In this document: positions 42,403-54,310 of the stretch, one piece after another
Layout: each line of letters begins with the position of its first letter
Position numbering within the stretch: the first letter of the stretch is position 1
Assembly (NCBI GenBank): GCA_947579605.1
Contig: OX388306.1
Location: 1,054,001-1,118,000, forward strand
Reading direction: 5' to 3'
Origin: Athripsodes cinereus
Taxonomy: Eukaryota; Arthropoda; Insecta; Trichoptera; Leptoceridae
Length of the DNA: 64,000 nucleotides
Made by a program: the position numbers and the translations under genes
The notes under the pieces: generated by a model
Database searches by the model: none
The model's input: only the letters and a program-made list of their open reading frames with translations
Told to the model about the DNA's origin: nothing

Positions 42403-44498
42403 CGGCATAATCATTCTTTTGAGATAATATTTTATCAATAGTTACACATTTGATTGTTCGAGAGTTTTATCTTAACATTATCAAGAAATTTTGTTACGAA
42501 TAAGTTTAGGTAGATAAGAAGTTGTAAAAAGTATAAAAATTACATTATTTTCACGTATTATGGCACTTTTTCAGATTTAATTGAATTATCAGGTGAATTT
42601 CAAACTTTCAAAAGCAATAAACTTAAGTTGGTAAGCACATTTTAAATAACCAAATATTGAAATAATAATACTTTATCATTAAGCCCTTATGTTTTTCTAT
42701 ACGCGTACACGTGGTCGAATGCTAACGAAAAAATATACTTTAATAAGCTTTTTTCTTATATGACAGTTCACCACATTTATAAAATAAGTTATCTCCACGA
42801 AGAGCTTAGATATTTTTTTCAAGTAGCTATTCGGATATCTCTATCGGATGATTCTTAGAGTGAAAAGATTGAATTATTTCCCTGTCGATACCAATAATTA
42901 CAGTTTTTCAGTTTAAGTGAAGCGCTAACAGATGAAGAGATAAATTGCTCCAACCGTCAATTCAACAATGTTACAGTAATGAATAAGAAAGCATATAGGT
43001 ATAATACATTATGTGCCTGCAGGTTTATTATTAAAGGGAATTTATGTTTTAGGTTGTATTTACCCCAAATTAGGGGTTTTCCAAACGATTTATCACGCAT
43101 AAACATTTTATGAATTACAACAATGGCATGTTTCATCATTAAATTGTAGATATTGTCTAATTTATTTATTTATCATGTACACAGAAAGTTGACAAAATAG
43201 ACATAGTTAAACAAAAACGACATGTATTGACTTTGCTTCATTCCTATGTTTCCCAAAAGGAATAATGTTGGGTAAAATGACTATTTTAATGACAGGATGA
43301 ATAATCTTTCCATTCTGATGCACATCTGTGCTTAATTGTTTCCAATGTTGGTTTGTGATCGTTATGTGCTCTAGTGATTCGTGGAACCTTAATTTGGTTT
43401 GATTCAAGTTTATATTGCTGACATTTGTGTCCCATACGACTGTATATAAATAAATAAATAATAGTTTATATGGATAAGGCAGCTTATAACAATTAAATAA
43501 TAGCTTTGGGATATACTTGTATACTACCTATTAAGTTTATGGATAGTGATAGAACTTCAATATCAAGCGCCTTATTACACGCAACCTCATTGACAAGAAT
43601 AGAAATTTTCTGAGAATAACAATGAGTCGACGACGTGTAGGTTTATTGGTAGTCAACTAATATAAATCTGTCCTAACTATCGTATTAATATTAATTACTG
43701 AAAATAATTGCTTAGGAAAGACAGTTACACTTGGTTTATGATTTCTTAGAAATATTGAAATGTGGTATATTTGCTGCGATTAATGATAATTTCTTGAAAT
43801 TTCTGCGTAGTTTTCGTAGAAATTTCATTATTCGGTTATGTGGTAAAAGTGACAATAGTAACAATTGATAATGAGATTCTGAATACTAGAGGATACTTTA
43901 ATTAAGGCCTTATTCAAATCTCCAACCCCAAATTTTCGAAAAAAGTAATATCCCTCTTAATGATATCTGCAGCTTTAATTAAAATATATCTTAAAAATTT
44001 GTTTAATTATTTGTAAAACATCAAAAAGGAAGACAGAATTGCAAAATAGGGACGCTTATTACGGACAGAACTAAAAAAAGGAGGATTGATTTCTCTCGGT
44101 ATTGACCTACTCTAACTTTGCAACACAAGCATTTGCCTTGCAGGTTTACGGGGTGTATTTCAGTAGATTACAAACACAAATTCATCTTTAAAAAAAAAAA
44201 ACAATTAAAAAAATATAAGCAAAATAAGTATAATATCAGATCATCACGTTGTGAAATATCTTTTGTGAAAGGAACACATTCTTGTACTTCTCCAAAAGTC
44301 AATTAGCTGTCCAAACAATTATTATTATTAACAAGGGCCTGACAGGACTCGAGAAGGGCTCTGGAGTACAAAGGGAGAGAAAGCCTATTATTATTATTAC
44401 TATTGTTATTGCCATAGAGACGACTTGTCAGGTGTTGAGTGGAGTGACTATTGTTATAAATAATAATGAGTAGTATTATGTACCTGCTTAACAATAAT
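42403..44498. other. Unannotated intronic stretch
   Basis: No gene seen. At 43178-43215 a short string shared with 7245-7275 occurs (cagaaagttgacaaaatag). AT-rich otherwise, with an (ATT)n patch near 44385-44405. Confidence 0.4.
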
Positions 44499-44552
44499 GA
44501 CACTGAGATTTTCAAGTATTAAATTATGTTCATACTTGAAAATCTCAGTGTC
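44499..44552. repeat. Perfect 20-bp inverted repeat fused to SINE-1
   Basis: GACACTGAGATTTTCAAGTA (44499-44518), 14-nt spacer, exact complement at 44533-44552, directly abutting SINE-1 at 44553. Confidence 0.85.
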
Positions 44553-44700
44553 CCATCCTGAATGTCTTGATTTTATATTGGCACGGAGAAGATAGTTTGC
44601 ATGTTTATTATATGCAGCTGATTTGCTGGCTAGCCCGCTCGTGGGATATGCCGTGATGGTATCTACAGTACAGTACAGTAGTGAATAATGCTCAGAGAGA
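44553..44700 (+). repeat. SINE-1 3' half
   Basis: CATCCTGAATGTCTTGATTT, TTGGCACGGAGAAGATAGTT, TGCTGGCTAGCCCGCTCGTG, GGATATGCCGTGATGGTATC, and a (TACAG)n tail. 5' truncated exactly at the hairpin. Confidence 0.85.
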
Positions 44701-46436
44701 AATAACTTATTTTAATTTTTTTATATGTCAAAAACGAACATACATGAATTAAAGTTGATATTTTTAACCAAAAAGTCTTGGTGGAAGTTCATGTTGCATT
44801 AATTATAAAAAAAAACTCCTCTATAGTTTATCCACTGTGACACAAAGAGTTCATTTTTATGATTGTCAATAAACGCTTAAGGCGTTGTTAAGTCTATGCA
44901 ATCGTCGTCGATTTCAGTCTTAAATTTGAATTTTTCCAGAAACAACCTAAATGTTGGCAATAAGAGCAGCAATTATCTTACTTTCTGGCGAGTTTTTTCA
45001 GAATACTACTTTATAAACGTGTTTGATGAATTCTTCTTACAAATTTCGGCAATTATGTGGTTCGATTTCATTAACTACATAGGCCAAAAGGGTAGCTTTT
45101 TGATTAACATTTTTTCTATTTATGCAAGAATTAATTGAATGAGAGAAAATAAGCAGCGATTGGCGTCGAGGTTGCCGTGAAAATATTTCAGGAAACAATA
45201 TTATGAGTAATAATGGCAAAAGCTTAATAGTGTTTCAAAACAAGCTAATTCTAACTAAGCCCACGCAAGTGATTCACTATTATATTAAGCTCTGTAGCCC
45301 ACGTATGTAATTAAGTATCAGGAATTTGTTGTTTGCTCTAGCTGAGGCAGAATGTTGTACATTTTGTTATATGTGTAAATTAGTGTTGCCGCTCGATAGT
45401 TGAATAAGTCAGTCAACTGGATGGCTAGGCGGATAGTTAACGCCGGCATTTTAATAAAATAATTAACAGAAGTTGTTTGATATATTCATATTACAAAAAA
45501 AGAAGAAAAGGGTCGTTGCGGTTTTCAGCCTGTTTCATTCGAACAGAAAAAAATACCATTATGGCAACACTGTTCGGTCATTCCTTTTCCCGCTTCCCCT
45601 CTCCTCACCCACACCTCATTTCTTCCCGCCTTCGTTAAAAAAAGACAAACGTCAATACGGTGGTCGGACATTTTTACATTATAAATCGGATATTATTATC
45701 AAAAACAAAAACATTGCGTCGGTGGTAACGGTGATTAAATCAAGAACTGTGTTTTTGGTGTTGTGTTTTGGTGTTGTGTTAATGGTCAACGGGAGAAGAA
45801 ACATTTAGCCGGGTTAGTCTTTTTTCCTTCTATCTCAACATTCCTTCCCATCATCCAAGATCAATGAGTTTGTTTTCTACACGGAGAAAATGAACTTATC
45901 GAACAGAAGTATAGCCAAATCGTATAACGCAACGTTTGACAATCATATTATGTAGCGCCACAGTGCCAAGTGAAGAAACTTAATTTCAATAATAAAACTT
46001 ATTTCGATCAGCCAGAATGTTGAACTTTGTTGCGTCATTGTGATACAAATAAAAGGCTCGGCATTTAGATGAATGCCGGTATCAAACTAACTGTCTAGTC
46101 ATTATGTTAACTGGCTAATATTATGTATACAAATAACTTCTCAGAATTGGGAACAAGCTATTTTAGGAACTTATTGATGGAGGAACAACATTAACAACTA
46201 TAATATCGAACTTCATACCTATTGATTAACGTAATACGTTGTGATAACTTATGTCATAGATTTCAACTTTCTGACTGATACACACGAGGCGTTTACATGA
46301 CTATTTATTGTGTACGTTGATAGTATATTAATTGTATATGAAATAAGCAAAGATTTCTATTTCTTTCTAAAATTGTAGAGAATGAGATAGTTGTTTAACT
46401 TTTACTCTTTTTCAAAAGAAAAAGTGAAGTCTTGAC
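44701..46436. other. Unannotated intronic stretch, with one GC-richer block
   Basis: No gene recognised. 45530-45800 is pyrimidine-rich and less AT-biased than its surroundings (TTTTCCCGCTTCCCCTCTCC), followed by a TATAAATC string. It is not obviously repetitive and may be a regulatory segment or short-transcript start; this is unproven. Confidence 0.35.
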
Positions 46437-46957
46437 AATTTTTTTTGAAAATGTATCTAGGCTAGGCTACTATTACTATACTACTATACCATCACGGCAT
46501 ATCCCACAAGTAGTTTTTTTTGAAAATGTATCTAGGCTACTACTACTATACTACTATACCATCACGGCATATCCCACAAGTGGGGTAGCCAGCAGACCAG
46601 CTGCATATAAAACATGCAAGCTGTCTTCTCCGTGCCAATATAAAATCAAGACATTCAGGATAGGTGGCAAACCTCATCGCCGAATTTAAGATGTAAAATG
46701 TCTTATTTTTTCGAACATCTGCCTTTTACAGGACACTCGAAAACTTATGGAGAAGAGTGAGAGACCAATTCTTTACCGGGTGCTCCACGGGATAGTCTAT
46801 CTAGGTATTTGTTTTAAACTCGAATACACCTTTGTACACCTTTCACAGCAAGTAAAAGCTTAAGTCGTAAAAGGGAAGTTTGCCGGCATCTGGAGTCACA
46901 CCGCGCAAGTACCTCCTGTGCACGAGGCTGTGACTCTACCTCCAGGCTACCGACGAA
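46437..46957 (-). repeat. Near-complete SINE-1 (about 445 bp) with duplicated tail
   Basis: Read minus, it runs from the tRNA-like head TTCGTCGGTAGCCTGGAGGT at 46957 through GTGAAAGGTGTACAAAGGTG, TTTTCGAGTGTCCTGTAAAA, TCCTGAATGTCTTGATTTTA, CTGGCTACCCCACTTGTGGG, to GCCGTGATGGTATAGTAGT. This links the head-only and tail-only copies elsewhere into one family. The tail (about 75 bp) is tandemly duplicated at 46437-46512. Confidence 0.85.
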
Positions 46958-47579
46958 CAAATGACTACCACAAATGCTCTATCAAAATACAGTTATGTAT
47001 AAAACAAAAGCTTATATCGTAATGTTGGAGTAGATCGGCAGTGGAAATCGAATCACGGACTTTACGTTCTAAAGTCAAAAGCTCTTTCATCGGGCTGTCG
47101 ACCTACTTCCTCATCACTGACTACCTACATATATATTGTTGCGATACATGTCTAGCATATAAAGTCAAATCACGTGACATACGAATAGAAGTACCTACCC
47201 TACAGCCTTATTGCACTCCGTAACACTATCATTTGTATTCCCAAAACAATATGTTCTAAAGTGCACCTACTATTGTATAGTTTCATCAATATGAAGGCAT
47301 TATAAACAGAACTATGTATGTATAAATAAAGATAAGTAAGAATGTGTGAAATAAAGGAAATAATAGAATACCCGATAAAATATATAGGTAGTGTTTGCAA
47401 GTTGGCTCTCAATTCTTATTAGCCTCCAAATGAACGTTCTTTTGTTCATTTATATATTTTCTTATTCTATACATTGTACGGAATTACAGAACTGACTAGT
47501 AAAATAATTAAGATTAATATAATACATATTTGGGTACTGCCTGAGAATAGACAAAAATCTAGCGAGGCAGTAAATTTAA

Positions 47580-47820
47580 GTTATTCACTGTGTCGGTGTT
47601 TAGGCAGTAGAATTCCATAGCGAATTCAATAAATTAAACGTTTTATTCTCCTGAAATATCCGACAAATAAAGTTATTTCACATTACTATTTGATTTATGA
47701 ACAAGAGAGAGACGTCGTTCGTCTTGTTAGGACATTTTCAAAAGATTGACAATGTCCTAACAAGACGAAAGACGTCTCCCTCATTAATAAATCAAATAGT
47801 ATAATAAAGCATTTGTTTTA
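47580..47820 (+). mobile_element. Inverted-repeat element, copy 2
   Basis: TCGGTGTTTAGGCAGTAGAA leader, then CTATTTGATTTATGAACAAG, AGAGACGTCGTTCGTCTTGT, TAGGACATTTTC with inverted GACAATGTCCTAACAAGACG, AAAGACGTCTCCCTC. Same layout as 37863-38080. Confidence 0.75.
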
Positions 47821-48762
47821 TTTAATTCGTTAAATTTAATTTAATTTCTTATTATTGTGTCAGAACACATGTAGGTATTTAGGTTAAAAAAAATTGTATA
47901 TTTTTATCAATTTTTTAATTACATAATTTTGAAATTATTAGAAAATCAATAAATATAAATAATTCAAGAGTTTTTGTGTTCATACTGTGGAAATCCATTT
48001 TTAATTTAATTTAATATTAAATAATAAATATCAATACCTACACCCCTTTTTTCAAAATGTATTTTTTTCAAATTTCTCGTTTGACAGCTGTTGTACAAAT
48101 GAAGTTGCATATTTTATACTACAGTATGTGTGACAATACAGAGAATGTGTATTCATGGGCGTAACGAGGAGATAAAGCTGCTTCCCTCCTAGGGTCTCAA
48201 AAATAGTAGGAAAGTAAAAAAAAATGTACGTAAGTATGGGAAAGGTATGAAGAATTGTAATCAAACCTCTCTTCCTCCTAGAAGTAAGAATTAATTAACA
48301 TAAGATGGCTTTAGAACTGTTGAACAAAAATGAGGAGAAAGTGAAATGTTTCAAAATTCATGTTCTCAAAAAGTTCAATTTGAAAATTCAATGTCGAAGC
48401 CTAAGTCCCTGTAATAAAGTTTCTAGTAAAACTCAAAGCTACTGATATGGGTTTCAAAAAATAAATATCGATAAAATCCTTTTTTTTTTCAAATTATTAT
48501 ACCAAAATTAAAATCTGGCAATGGGGTGTGTGAAATTTTGCACGTTAACCAAACGACCAAGTCGTGACAATTGAGACAAATAAAAAAGTTCAAACATGTG
48601 ATAGTTTGTCAGACTAAATCAAAGGTAGTTCTAAGATTCATTAAAAAAAACGAGATAATGTATTTAAATTTCCTATACCAAAATGAAAATTTGATAACTG
48701 AAACGAAATGAGAAACATGCATGTGTGAGGAATATGAATAAATGTTATCAATTACTATACTA

Positions 48763-49215
48763 TACTATACCCTCACGCCATGTCCCAGGAGGGGTAGGCA
48801 GAGAGAACGGAACGCCAAATAGATCTATCCTTACAAACTTCTTTCGCTTCCTCTACATTCATCCAGTTTCTCATACATGCACGCCGATTTCTCTTACTCA
48901 GCACGCGTCCGTCCTTAAGAATTTGGTCCACGTGATGAAGCCACGTGGTTCTTGGACGTCCGCGCTTCCTCACACCCCTTCTTTCAGATAAATACATCCT
49001 CTTCGTCATCCTTTCATCTTGCATTCGCTCAACATGTCCAAACCATCTCAACTTGTTTACACGCATTCTGTCCACAACACTCCTCACACATCCGCTCATT
49101 CTCCTGATATCCTCATTCTTCACTCTATCTCGCAACGTTTTACCAACCATTCTTCTCAGTGAACGCATCTCCACAGCATTTATTCCACTCTCATCCTTTT
49201 TCATTAATAAATATA
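48763..49215 (-). pseudogene. LINE-A C-terminus and 3' end, open frame
   Basis: A 150-codon open minus frame: MKKDESGINAVEMRSLRRMV, GKTLRDRVKNEDIRRMSGCV, RMRVNKLRWFGHVERMQDER, HHVDQILKDGRVLSKRNRRA, ending AYPSWDMA. The 3' tail is GGCGTGAGGGTATAGTATAG. It is truncated upstream of the RT core. Flanking 48150-49640 has weakly mirrored CATGGGCGTAACGAGG/ CCTAGGTACGCTCAT ends that might be an old hAT element. Confidence 0.85.
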
Positions 49216-49758
49216 CGCTGATCACGAATAATCTAAATAAGAGACGATATAATAAAAAATTTCATTTTTAAAATCCATATTTTCTGTCAAATTTTAAACG
49301 TCATGTTATTGAATGAGCCCGTTATGACGTCGTAACGCGCATTGTTGTATTGCCGCACATTTTACTCGTAGTACTGTCTGATGACGTCACACACCTGTTT
49401 CGCAATGAGTGGTCCTTTTTGTGGCGAAAAGTGAAAATAAGTTTTTCAAATGGTGATTAAAGCCTTAAAACTGGACGTTCAAAAATTTAAAAAGCATCAT
49501 AATTTTTGGTACTTTTTTTGAGCTGAATTTTGTTTCTGTGAAAAATTCCCATTAAATTCACACGTTTGATAGTTATAGAAAAAAAATTGATTAGCTGCTG
49601 CCCCTCCTAGAGAAAATTCTAGGTACGCTCATAAATATGTGGTCATACGTGTATGCGTGACAAAACAACAGGTGGTGCTGTATGTGATGTTATGAGCTTT
49701 GATGGTGGTAGTAGTAGAAGAAGTAGTAGTGATAGTGGTGTTTGTTAGCTTAACTCAC

Positions 49759-49902
49759 CTGACTGGTGTGGTGGCTCCTGAGCGGGAGGGGGAGGGGTGT
49801 GGGTGCGGGGAATCCCCCGAGCTTCCTCCGCCTCCCCCTCCCCCGGCGGGGGGCGTGGCGTGTGACACTAACCATGCGTCCACCACGTGGCGAGTCGCCT
49901 TC
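49759..49902 (-). CDS. Pde11: Pde11 internal exon (KATR..DAWLVSHAT segment)
   Basis: Minus-strand exon of 144 bp: 1 base, 47 codons, 2 bases. The acceptor is tgttacag and the donor gtgagt. The phase-2 junction rebuilds an Arg codon from the previous exon, giving FLR followed by KATRHVVDAWLVSHATPP. This continues the PDE11 N-terminal segment (vertebrate counterpart EMVEKWLQRHS). A Gly run, a His/Pro/Ser stretch and SGATTPVR follow. KATR, DAWLVSHAT and GATTPVR agree with my memory of Drosophila Pde11. The intron to the upstream exon is 892 bp (49903-50794). The Gly/Pro linker is GC-rich and probably disordered. Confidence 0.9.
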
Positions 49903-50394
49903 CTGTAACATAACATAACAAAATACAAATAAATTTTATTTTTATTTTTACAATATTTAGAATCAAACAGTCGTTACACAATATGTTGACAATTAATACA
50001 TTTAACATGTAGACCAGCGAAGATTCTACTCTTACCAGAAATGTCTCAGTCTTGAGGAAAAAAAAGTAAAAGTTAAAATTCTCTAAAAAAGTCAAAGTAA
50101 ATTTAAAAACAACGATAATACAATACTTAAAACAATACAAAAACAAATATAAAAGCAAAAAATCCTAAAATACTAGAAATATTATTAAATTAAATATTAT
50201 TATTATAATAATTATTTATTTTGCCAATGATTTGCACTATGCATAGAAATAATTGTGTATTTGTTTGATCATTATTGATAGGAAAGTCATGTTTTTAAAA
50301 TAAATATCGCTGACAGTGAATGCAAACATTAAGAAAAACAAAATAAATTAAAATAAAATGTATAGTACATAAATCTATTAGTGACCAGTCACTC

Positions 50395-50560
50395 CAATTC
50401 TAGGAGTAATCAGAATGTTTCTACTCGCGAGCCAGTTTTCAAGAGCTCTCATTATCAGGCTAGCGTAAATACTTTTTGCAAATACTTAACGCGAGCCTGA
50501 TAACGAGAGCGGATGCTTTTGAAAGCGGCTCGTGACCAATAAAGTCACAGTGGAAATACT
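50395..50560. repeat. Inverted pair of the CCTGATRA..GAGAGC motif
   Basis: The minus-oriented AGCTCTCATTATCAGGCTAG and the plus-oriented GCGAGCCTGATAACGAGAGC face each other around AAATACTTTTTGCAAATACT. They can fold into one long hairpin within the 1.7 kb between the intron and the first Pde11 exon seen here. Confidence 0.55.
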
Positions 50561-50794
50561 AAATAAGTATTTCATTTTTAATAATTTAACGTGAACATTC
50601 ACCAAGAACCGTCGGTCGAAAATATAGACTTTATGTTTCTGCTCATTTTTCGGAATTGAATCGATGGGAATGATTAATCTTGAATAGTTTAAATACAAAA
50701 AAAGAATATTTCTCATTTGAAGGTTTAAATCTCGGTAGTGTTCTTTAAGGTCAATACAAACAAGTTTCACCATTAGAAAGATTAGTTTTGTTAC

Positions 50795-50984
50795 CTGAGA
50801 AAGTAATCGTGCACAAAGTCTTGATGTTCGTCGAGCCATGCCTCTGTGCGGGCGCACTCGGCATCGTATGGGCAGCCTTGCGGGGGGCCCGCACCAGCGC
50901 CGGCTGAGGTCAAACCGCGCCGGGCCCCCGCGCCCGCCCCCCGCGGCATGCCCGCCCCCTGCTCGATGCTGTGCACCTGCAGGC
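50795..50984 (-). CDS. Pde11: Pde11 internal exon, N-terminal regulatory region (first of four exons in window)
   Basis: Minus-strand exon of 190 bp: 2 bases finishing a codon, 62 codons, then 2 bases of an Arg codon. The acceptor (tgtttcag) lies just above 50984 and the donor (gtaac) just below 50795. The peptide has a Gly/Ala/Pro/Arg-rich low-complexity half followed by a conserved segment containing DAECARTEAWLDEHQDF and VHDYFLR. That segment matches the region preceding the GAF domains of insect PDE11 and parallels the FLDRHPELFEDYLMRK stretch of vertebrate PDE11A. PDE11 hydrolyses cAMP and cGMP. The exon is strikingly GC-rich in an AT-rich window. An internal Met (MPRGAGAG) could be an alternative start, but the good acceptor and the Drosophila architecture favour an internal exon. 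The upstream exon was not found between 50985 and 64000. Confidence 0.88.
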
Positions 50985-51404
50985 CTGAAACAATCATACA
51001 CAAAAACGTATTAGCCACAATTTACAATAAAAAATTCCAGAGCACTAAATCTTGTTCATGTTGCTCGCTGTTGGAACAATCTTCTTCCAAAAATCATTAT
51101 TTTCTCTCATTGAATATAACATCTGTCTCCTAAGCATCTTTCTCTATTCATGTACATGCTGCAATATGATAACAGATACAACAGCTTTAACAATGAACAA
51201 TACAATAATAAACATTTAATAATTTACATCGCCAATTAGGTATATGAATCTTTAAGTGCATTGTTGCCTGTATGAGCGCTTTGGCTTTATTTTTTTTTAT
51301 ACGCGTATAGCCTTACATTCTTCATGCTGCTTTGTTATAGTCTAAATGTTTATTTTTTAACTTTTACGTTTTCTGAAGACATATATATTTGTTTTATTTT
51401 AATA

Positions 51405-51540
51405 ACAGAGTTCATTGGAAGACATTGCATTCCAGCGATACACTCGCCCTCTGTACATTGAATTGTATAACCGACATATTTACGATGCTTTTTATTGATT
51501 TATAATATTGTAATTAATGTAAACTTCTGACGAAGAAAAT
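51405..51540 (+). repeat. LINE 3' UTR
   Basis: TTCATTGGAAGACATTGCAT, TCCAGCGATACACTCGCCCT, CTGTACATTGAATTGTATAA. Same family as 10600-10765. It runs into the gap. Confidence 0.7.
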
Positions 51541-51555
51541 TTGTGATAATTTATC

Positions 51556-51755
51556 NNNNNNNNNNNNNNNNNNNNNNNNNNNNNNNNNNNNNNNNNNNNN
51601 NNNNNNNNNNNNNNNNNNNNNNNNNNNNNNNNNNNNNNNNNNNNNNNNNNNNNNNNNNNNNNNNNNNNNNNNNNNNNNNNNNNNNNNNNNNNNNNNNNNN
51701 NNNNNNNNNNNNNNNNNNNNNNNNNNNNNNNNNNNNNNNNNNNNNNNNNNNNNNN
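51556..51755. other. Assembly gap (200 N)
   Basis: Second run of exactly 200 N. Confidence 0.99.
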
Positions 51756-53394
51756 GTCTCTCTCGCGTTTGTTTAATCTATAGTAGAACGAAGCGTTTGT
51801 TTCAATTTATCCACTTACATTAAAGATTTGCTTTTGTGATTTTGGTTCGAGTCAAATGGAATTTTGTATTAAGATTGTACCTTAGAGGTAAATAACACAA
51901 AATATTAATAATACAATACGTATCTACGCGTAGTATTTCTAGACATTAAATTAAATCTAATATGTATGAAGCCACGAGCATTTGTGAGATTAAGGCTGTA
52001 GCTAGAGACGAGAAATAAATAATGAAATATTTTTAAGTTCATTTTACAATATTTACTTTTGCTTACTGTTGGTTCAACAAAGATTTAGTCCCTTCACAAT
52101 ATACGACCAAAATAGCTTTCTCAGTATAATAACAATAAAAAAAATATGCTAGAAAGAAAAATAATCAACATATAATAACAGACAATGAAAACCAAAATAT
52201 GAGAAAGAAGCTATAGAAGATTTTCAGTGGGAAGCATGTCCTTTCGAACAAACCGTTCACAACACATATTCTTGTAGTATAGGTACTCCGAATCATTGAA
52301 GATATCGGATTTCACTCAGTAACTATTCCCTATTACAAAGAATCGATTTATTGATGTGTAATATCTGGATATAAAGCCTTAAAAGCTGGAATAAAGATAA
52401 GACAAAGACACATTTTTTTTCATTATATTACAATACAAATATTGTATTTATGTTCTATGACTTGATAGCAATCTTACAAGATAAAGAAATAAATATACGT
52501 TAGAAATTCTTACTTAAACAAACCCATATACACAAAATATACAGAAGATAATATTTAATAAAACGTATTTATTTGTATACTAGTAAAGATACCCAGGGAG
52601 TTTTTTTTATATGTAAAAAATAATTTTGTATATTTATGTCAAAATAGTGTTTCAATTGTTCGAAAGTTTGTTTACCTACGTCGAGAAAATATATGGAGAG
52701 GTTTAACGTATAAAAAACAGTGATATGTAATACCTAGATTTGCAATATGAATCTCAAACATGTACCATCAATAATATCTCTTTGCGGTCTTTGATGCCGC
52801 AATTTTTATTTAGTTTGTTTAGAAATTCCGTGGCAGCTTGTCGTCTCATGTCGTTGGATTAAATGTCATCAAGTAAAAATGTCGCATTGTTCTTAAATGA
52901 TAACGTAGAAATGGTTTGAATTTTTGATGAACGTTTTGAGATAGCGAGCACTTCATCAAGTTTGAAATTTGCCAACAAATCTAGGGAAGATGTAATTTGT
53001 AAAAATAATGATTTTATTGATATGGAATATGTCGATAGTGGGTACAAAAGTAATACACCTTTTTAAACAATACTACTTCCAGTACTTGCTGAAGTTCGAC
53101 AATACCCATTGTCAGTTTGAAAAAAGCGACACACATATAAATTGTTTGTAGATAACAAAAGATAGACAATATGAGCATGGGTATTATTACAGAAGAAAAA
53201 GGCCGGTAGAAAGAGATGAAAATATACATAAGAAAAGAGATGAATATATATTACTCAGGTATCGTACCTCGACGGGTGGGTACACATTTTTAGAGAATAT
53301 TTGTATGACATTGCGAATCTAGTTGTAACATATCACTGATAAAAAACGACATATTGCACAAGTTTAACAACGAGAGCTTTTTCGCCAAATTTTT
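51756..53394. other. Unannotated stretch
   Basis: I see no gene or clear repeat. Short AT-rich open frames only. Confidence 0.4.
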
Positions 53395-53595
53395 TTAGCA
53401 TTCAAATTGAGAGAAATTGTCAAAAAACATCAAAATGTCCTTATCAAAATATTAACTTCTTAAAAAACATCAAAATGCCATAATCAAACATAGAACTTGT
53501 TAAAAAAACGTCAAATGCAATTTTCAAAACTAGAACTTGTTAAAAAACATCAAAATGCTATCATCAAAATTAGAATTTAATAAAATTAACTAAAA
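53395..53595 (+). repeat. Imperfect tandem repeat, roughly 58 bp, 3-4 units
   Basis: AAAAAACATCAAAATG followed by a variable ATCAAAA.TAGAACTTGTT block repeats from about 53410 to 53590. Confidence 0.75.
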
Positions 53596-54310
53596 AATAA
53601 CTTTGTAATTTTCATAATAAAGGGTGCGAGTTCATATAGAAGGTATTACTTTTTTGATTAATTTCGCATTAAAGAAAAGCCAAAAGTAGGTATAATGGAA
53701 ATAAAAAAAACGAATTTTCACAAACGAGCAGAATCAAATCGTTATGTGATTTTTATATTAAATAACTTTTGTTTACCAACCTTTGCCGAGATATTATTGT
53801 GTATGAAAAAATAATAAAATGTTACATTCTATATTGTGTATGAAAAACAATAACAATAATAAAACCGAGCATATTAAATTTTATACTCTCGCAAATTTTA
53901 TTCCGCGGCGGAGTAATTCTGAAATATTCATAAAGTCATATAAATAAATAATATTCTGCAGGTATAATGACATATTGTTATTATAAATTGTATACATTAC
54001 ATTAAGGGAGGGGTTCCCATCACATACCCCTGGATGTTTCAAGAACATCACTTCTCATGTCATCCAATCAGTCTAGAGCAGAAGTTTTTTGATCCAAGAG
54101 TGGATTCAAGGTTGACCTTATGCGCTTCCCTCTGCAAAACCCACTCTAAAATTGATAGTCTCTTGATGAACCCTTGTAGAAAAAACTTACACCGAGGATG
54201 ATTTAACGATCTAATATACAGAAATCATAATTGTCTTTTCTTAAACCTATCTTAAAGTCTCGTAAGAATATAACATTAAGGATAGGTGGCGTGCCTAAGC
54301 GTTGCATTAT

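Larger units (their letters stand above)
30999..49758 (-). other. Pde11 intron, 18.8 kb
   Basis: This intron lies between the phase-2 donor below 49759 and the acceptor above 30998. It is filled with transposon remnants and contains one exon-like ORF on the opposite strand (38162-38292). Both junction codons can be rebuilt (AG|A, Arg), which makes the exon pairing firm. Confidence 0.85.

Noticed and set aside
48150..49640. Old hAT element around the LINE-A copy
   Set aside because: The CATGGGCGTAAC-like ends are only weakly mirrored and no 8-bp duplication could be found.
49699..49908. Plus-strand frame with a Val-rich start and polyproline
   Set aside because: It is the antisense shadow of the Pde11 exon at 49759-49902 (polyglycine reads as polyproline) plus a GTA/GTG microsatellite.
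50486..51001. 171-codon minus-strand open frame across the GC-rich Pde11 exon
   Set aside because: It is a different frame from the conserved PDE11 peptide and is open only because of GC-rich composition; it also runs into intron.
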